Below are positions 5,444 through 5,627 of a stretch of DNA of 5,627 nucleotides, piece by piece (position 1 is the first letter of the stretch; each line of letters opens with the position of its first letter). The stretch is taken from assembly GCA_900544225.1 (NCBI GenBank), contig UQUD01000112.1, positions 1 through 5,627 of the forward strand. The letters are read 5' to 3'. Source of the DNA: an uncultured Collinsella sp. Its GTDB lineage: Bacteria; Actinomycetota; Coriobacteriia; Coriobacteriales; Coriobacteriaceae. The translations under genes were made by a program, and so were the position numbers. The notes beneath the pieces are model-generated. The model ran no database searches and was not told where the DNA came from. It saw only the letters and a program-made list of their open reading frames with translations.

Positions 5444-5627
5444 ATGGATATGTTTGAGGACGAGTGCCAGCGCGCCTCGTGGCGTCGTCATGGAGCGATT
5501 GCCCGTGGCGTAGCCAAGCGCGGTCTGGTGGCGTTCCTGGCTTTTGCCATGGCTTTTGGCACCACGCCGGCGCAACTTTGGGCCGAGGGCGCCGAGGGCA
5601 TTGCCGAGGCGGTGACTCAGGCTGCGA
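5444..5627 (+). CDS. secreted or surface protein, N-terminal fragment under B12 riboswitch control
   Basis: The frame is open from the ATG at 5444 to the window edge, so only 61 residues are visible and the gene is cut by the window rather than broken. A long charged n-region (1-26, ending AKR) precedes a hydrophobic core GLVAFLAFAMAF (27-38) and a likely signal-peptidase-I site after Ala47 (TPAQLWA-EG). There is no lipobox cysteine, and the Arg pair at 14-15 lacks a full twin-arginine motif. AGGAG (5435-5439) lies 4 bases before this ATG and 10 before the ATG at 5450; either may be used. An in-frame ATG at 5363 is open too, but would push the signal peptide 27 residues inward. Being directly downstream of a cobalamin riboswitch, the product may help capture or import corrinoids, as do some surface proteins linked to B12 transporters. 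No domain is visible, so this is inference from context. Confidence 0.78.
   Translation, partial: MDMFEDECQRASWRRHGAIARGVAKRGLVAFLAFAMAFGTTPAQLWAEGAEGIAEAVTQAA

Noticed and set aside
5453..5520. Twin-arginine export signal in the riboswitch-controlled protein
   Set aside because: Arg14-Arg15 is followed by His-Gly-Ala rather than the x-Phe-Leu-Lys consensus, and the pair is 12 residues before the hydrophobic core; a general Sec signal fits better.
5062..5575. Several 100-150-codon frames on both strands across the riboswitch
   Set aside because: They run through the terminator and the conserved aptamer, are Arg- and Pro-rich, and conflict with the RNA structure. They reflect few stop codons in GC-rich DNA.
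1..5627. tRNA, rRNA, CRISPR arrays, transposase genes or attachment sites
   Set aside because: I looked for T-loop-like motifs, regularly spaced repeats and transposase-like protein sequences on both strands and saw none.

Overview
The window reads as a high-GC, GC3-rich chromosomal segment of an anaerobic actinobacterium. The dipeptidase, the divergent FolD and the intergenic style best fit the Coriobacteriia, possibly Collinsella. That placement is a judgement from sequence style, not a database result. All real genes lie on the + strand; the long minus-strand frames are antisense shadows caused by GC-rich third positions.

Layout: (1) 11-865 encodes a FolD-type methylenetetrahydrofolate dehydrogenase. 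The NADP-binding half is well conserved, but the two residues usually tied to cyclohydrolase activity are replaced. (2) 967-2490 encodes a C69-family (PepD-type) cytosolic dipeptidase, with a perfect AAGGAGG ribosome-binding site that fixes its start. (3) 2590-3006 and 3015-4778 form a two-gene operon with an 8-base gap: a small helical, phasin-like acidic protein followed by a UbiB/AarF/COQ8-family atypical kinase with two C-terminal membrane segments.

(4) 4779-5443 is 665 bases of non-coding but structured DNA. It holds a 152-base element bounded by 26-base inverted repeats (24/26 paired), a promoter-like sequence inside that element, a good intrinsic terminator (5064-5091), a promoter whose -35 overlaps the terminator's T-tract, and a clear cobalamin riboswitch (aptamer about 5128-5300) with a hairpin-rich expression platform. 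(5) 5444 to the window end is the start of a secreted or surface protein with a signal peptide, cut by the window edge. Its position makes it the B12-controlled gene, so a role in corrinoid capture or uptake is the leading guess.

The genes do not form one pathway. FolD serves one-carbon folate metabolism, the dipeptidase serves peptide use, and the phasin-like/UbiB pair probably acts at the membrane. The riboswitch region starts a separate B12-responsive unit. The points most worth following up are the altered FolD active site, the inverted-repeat element with a possible small RNA, and the riboswitch-controlled exported protein.
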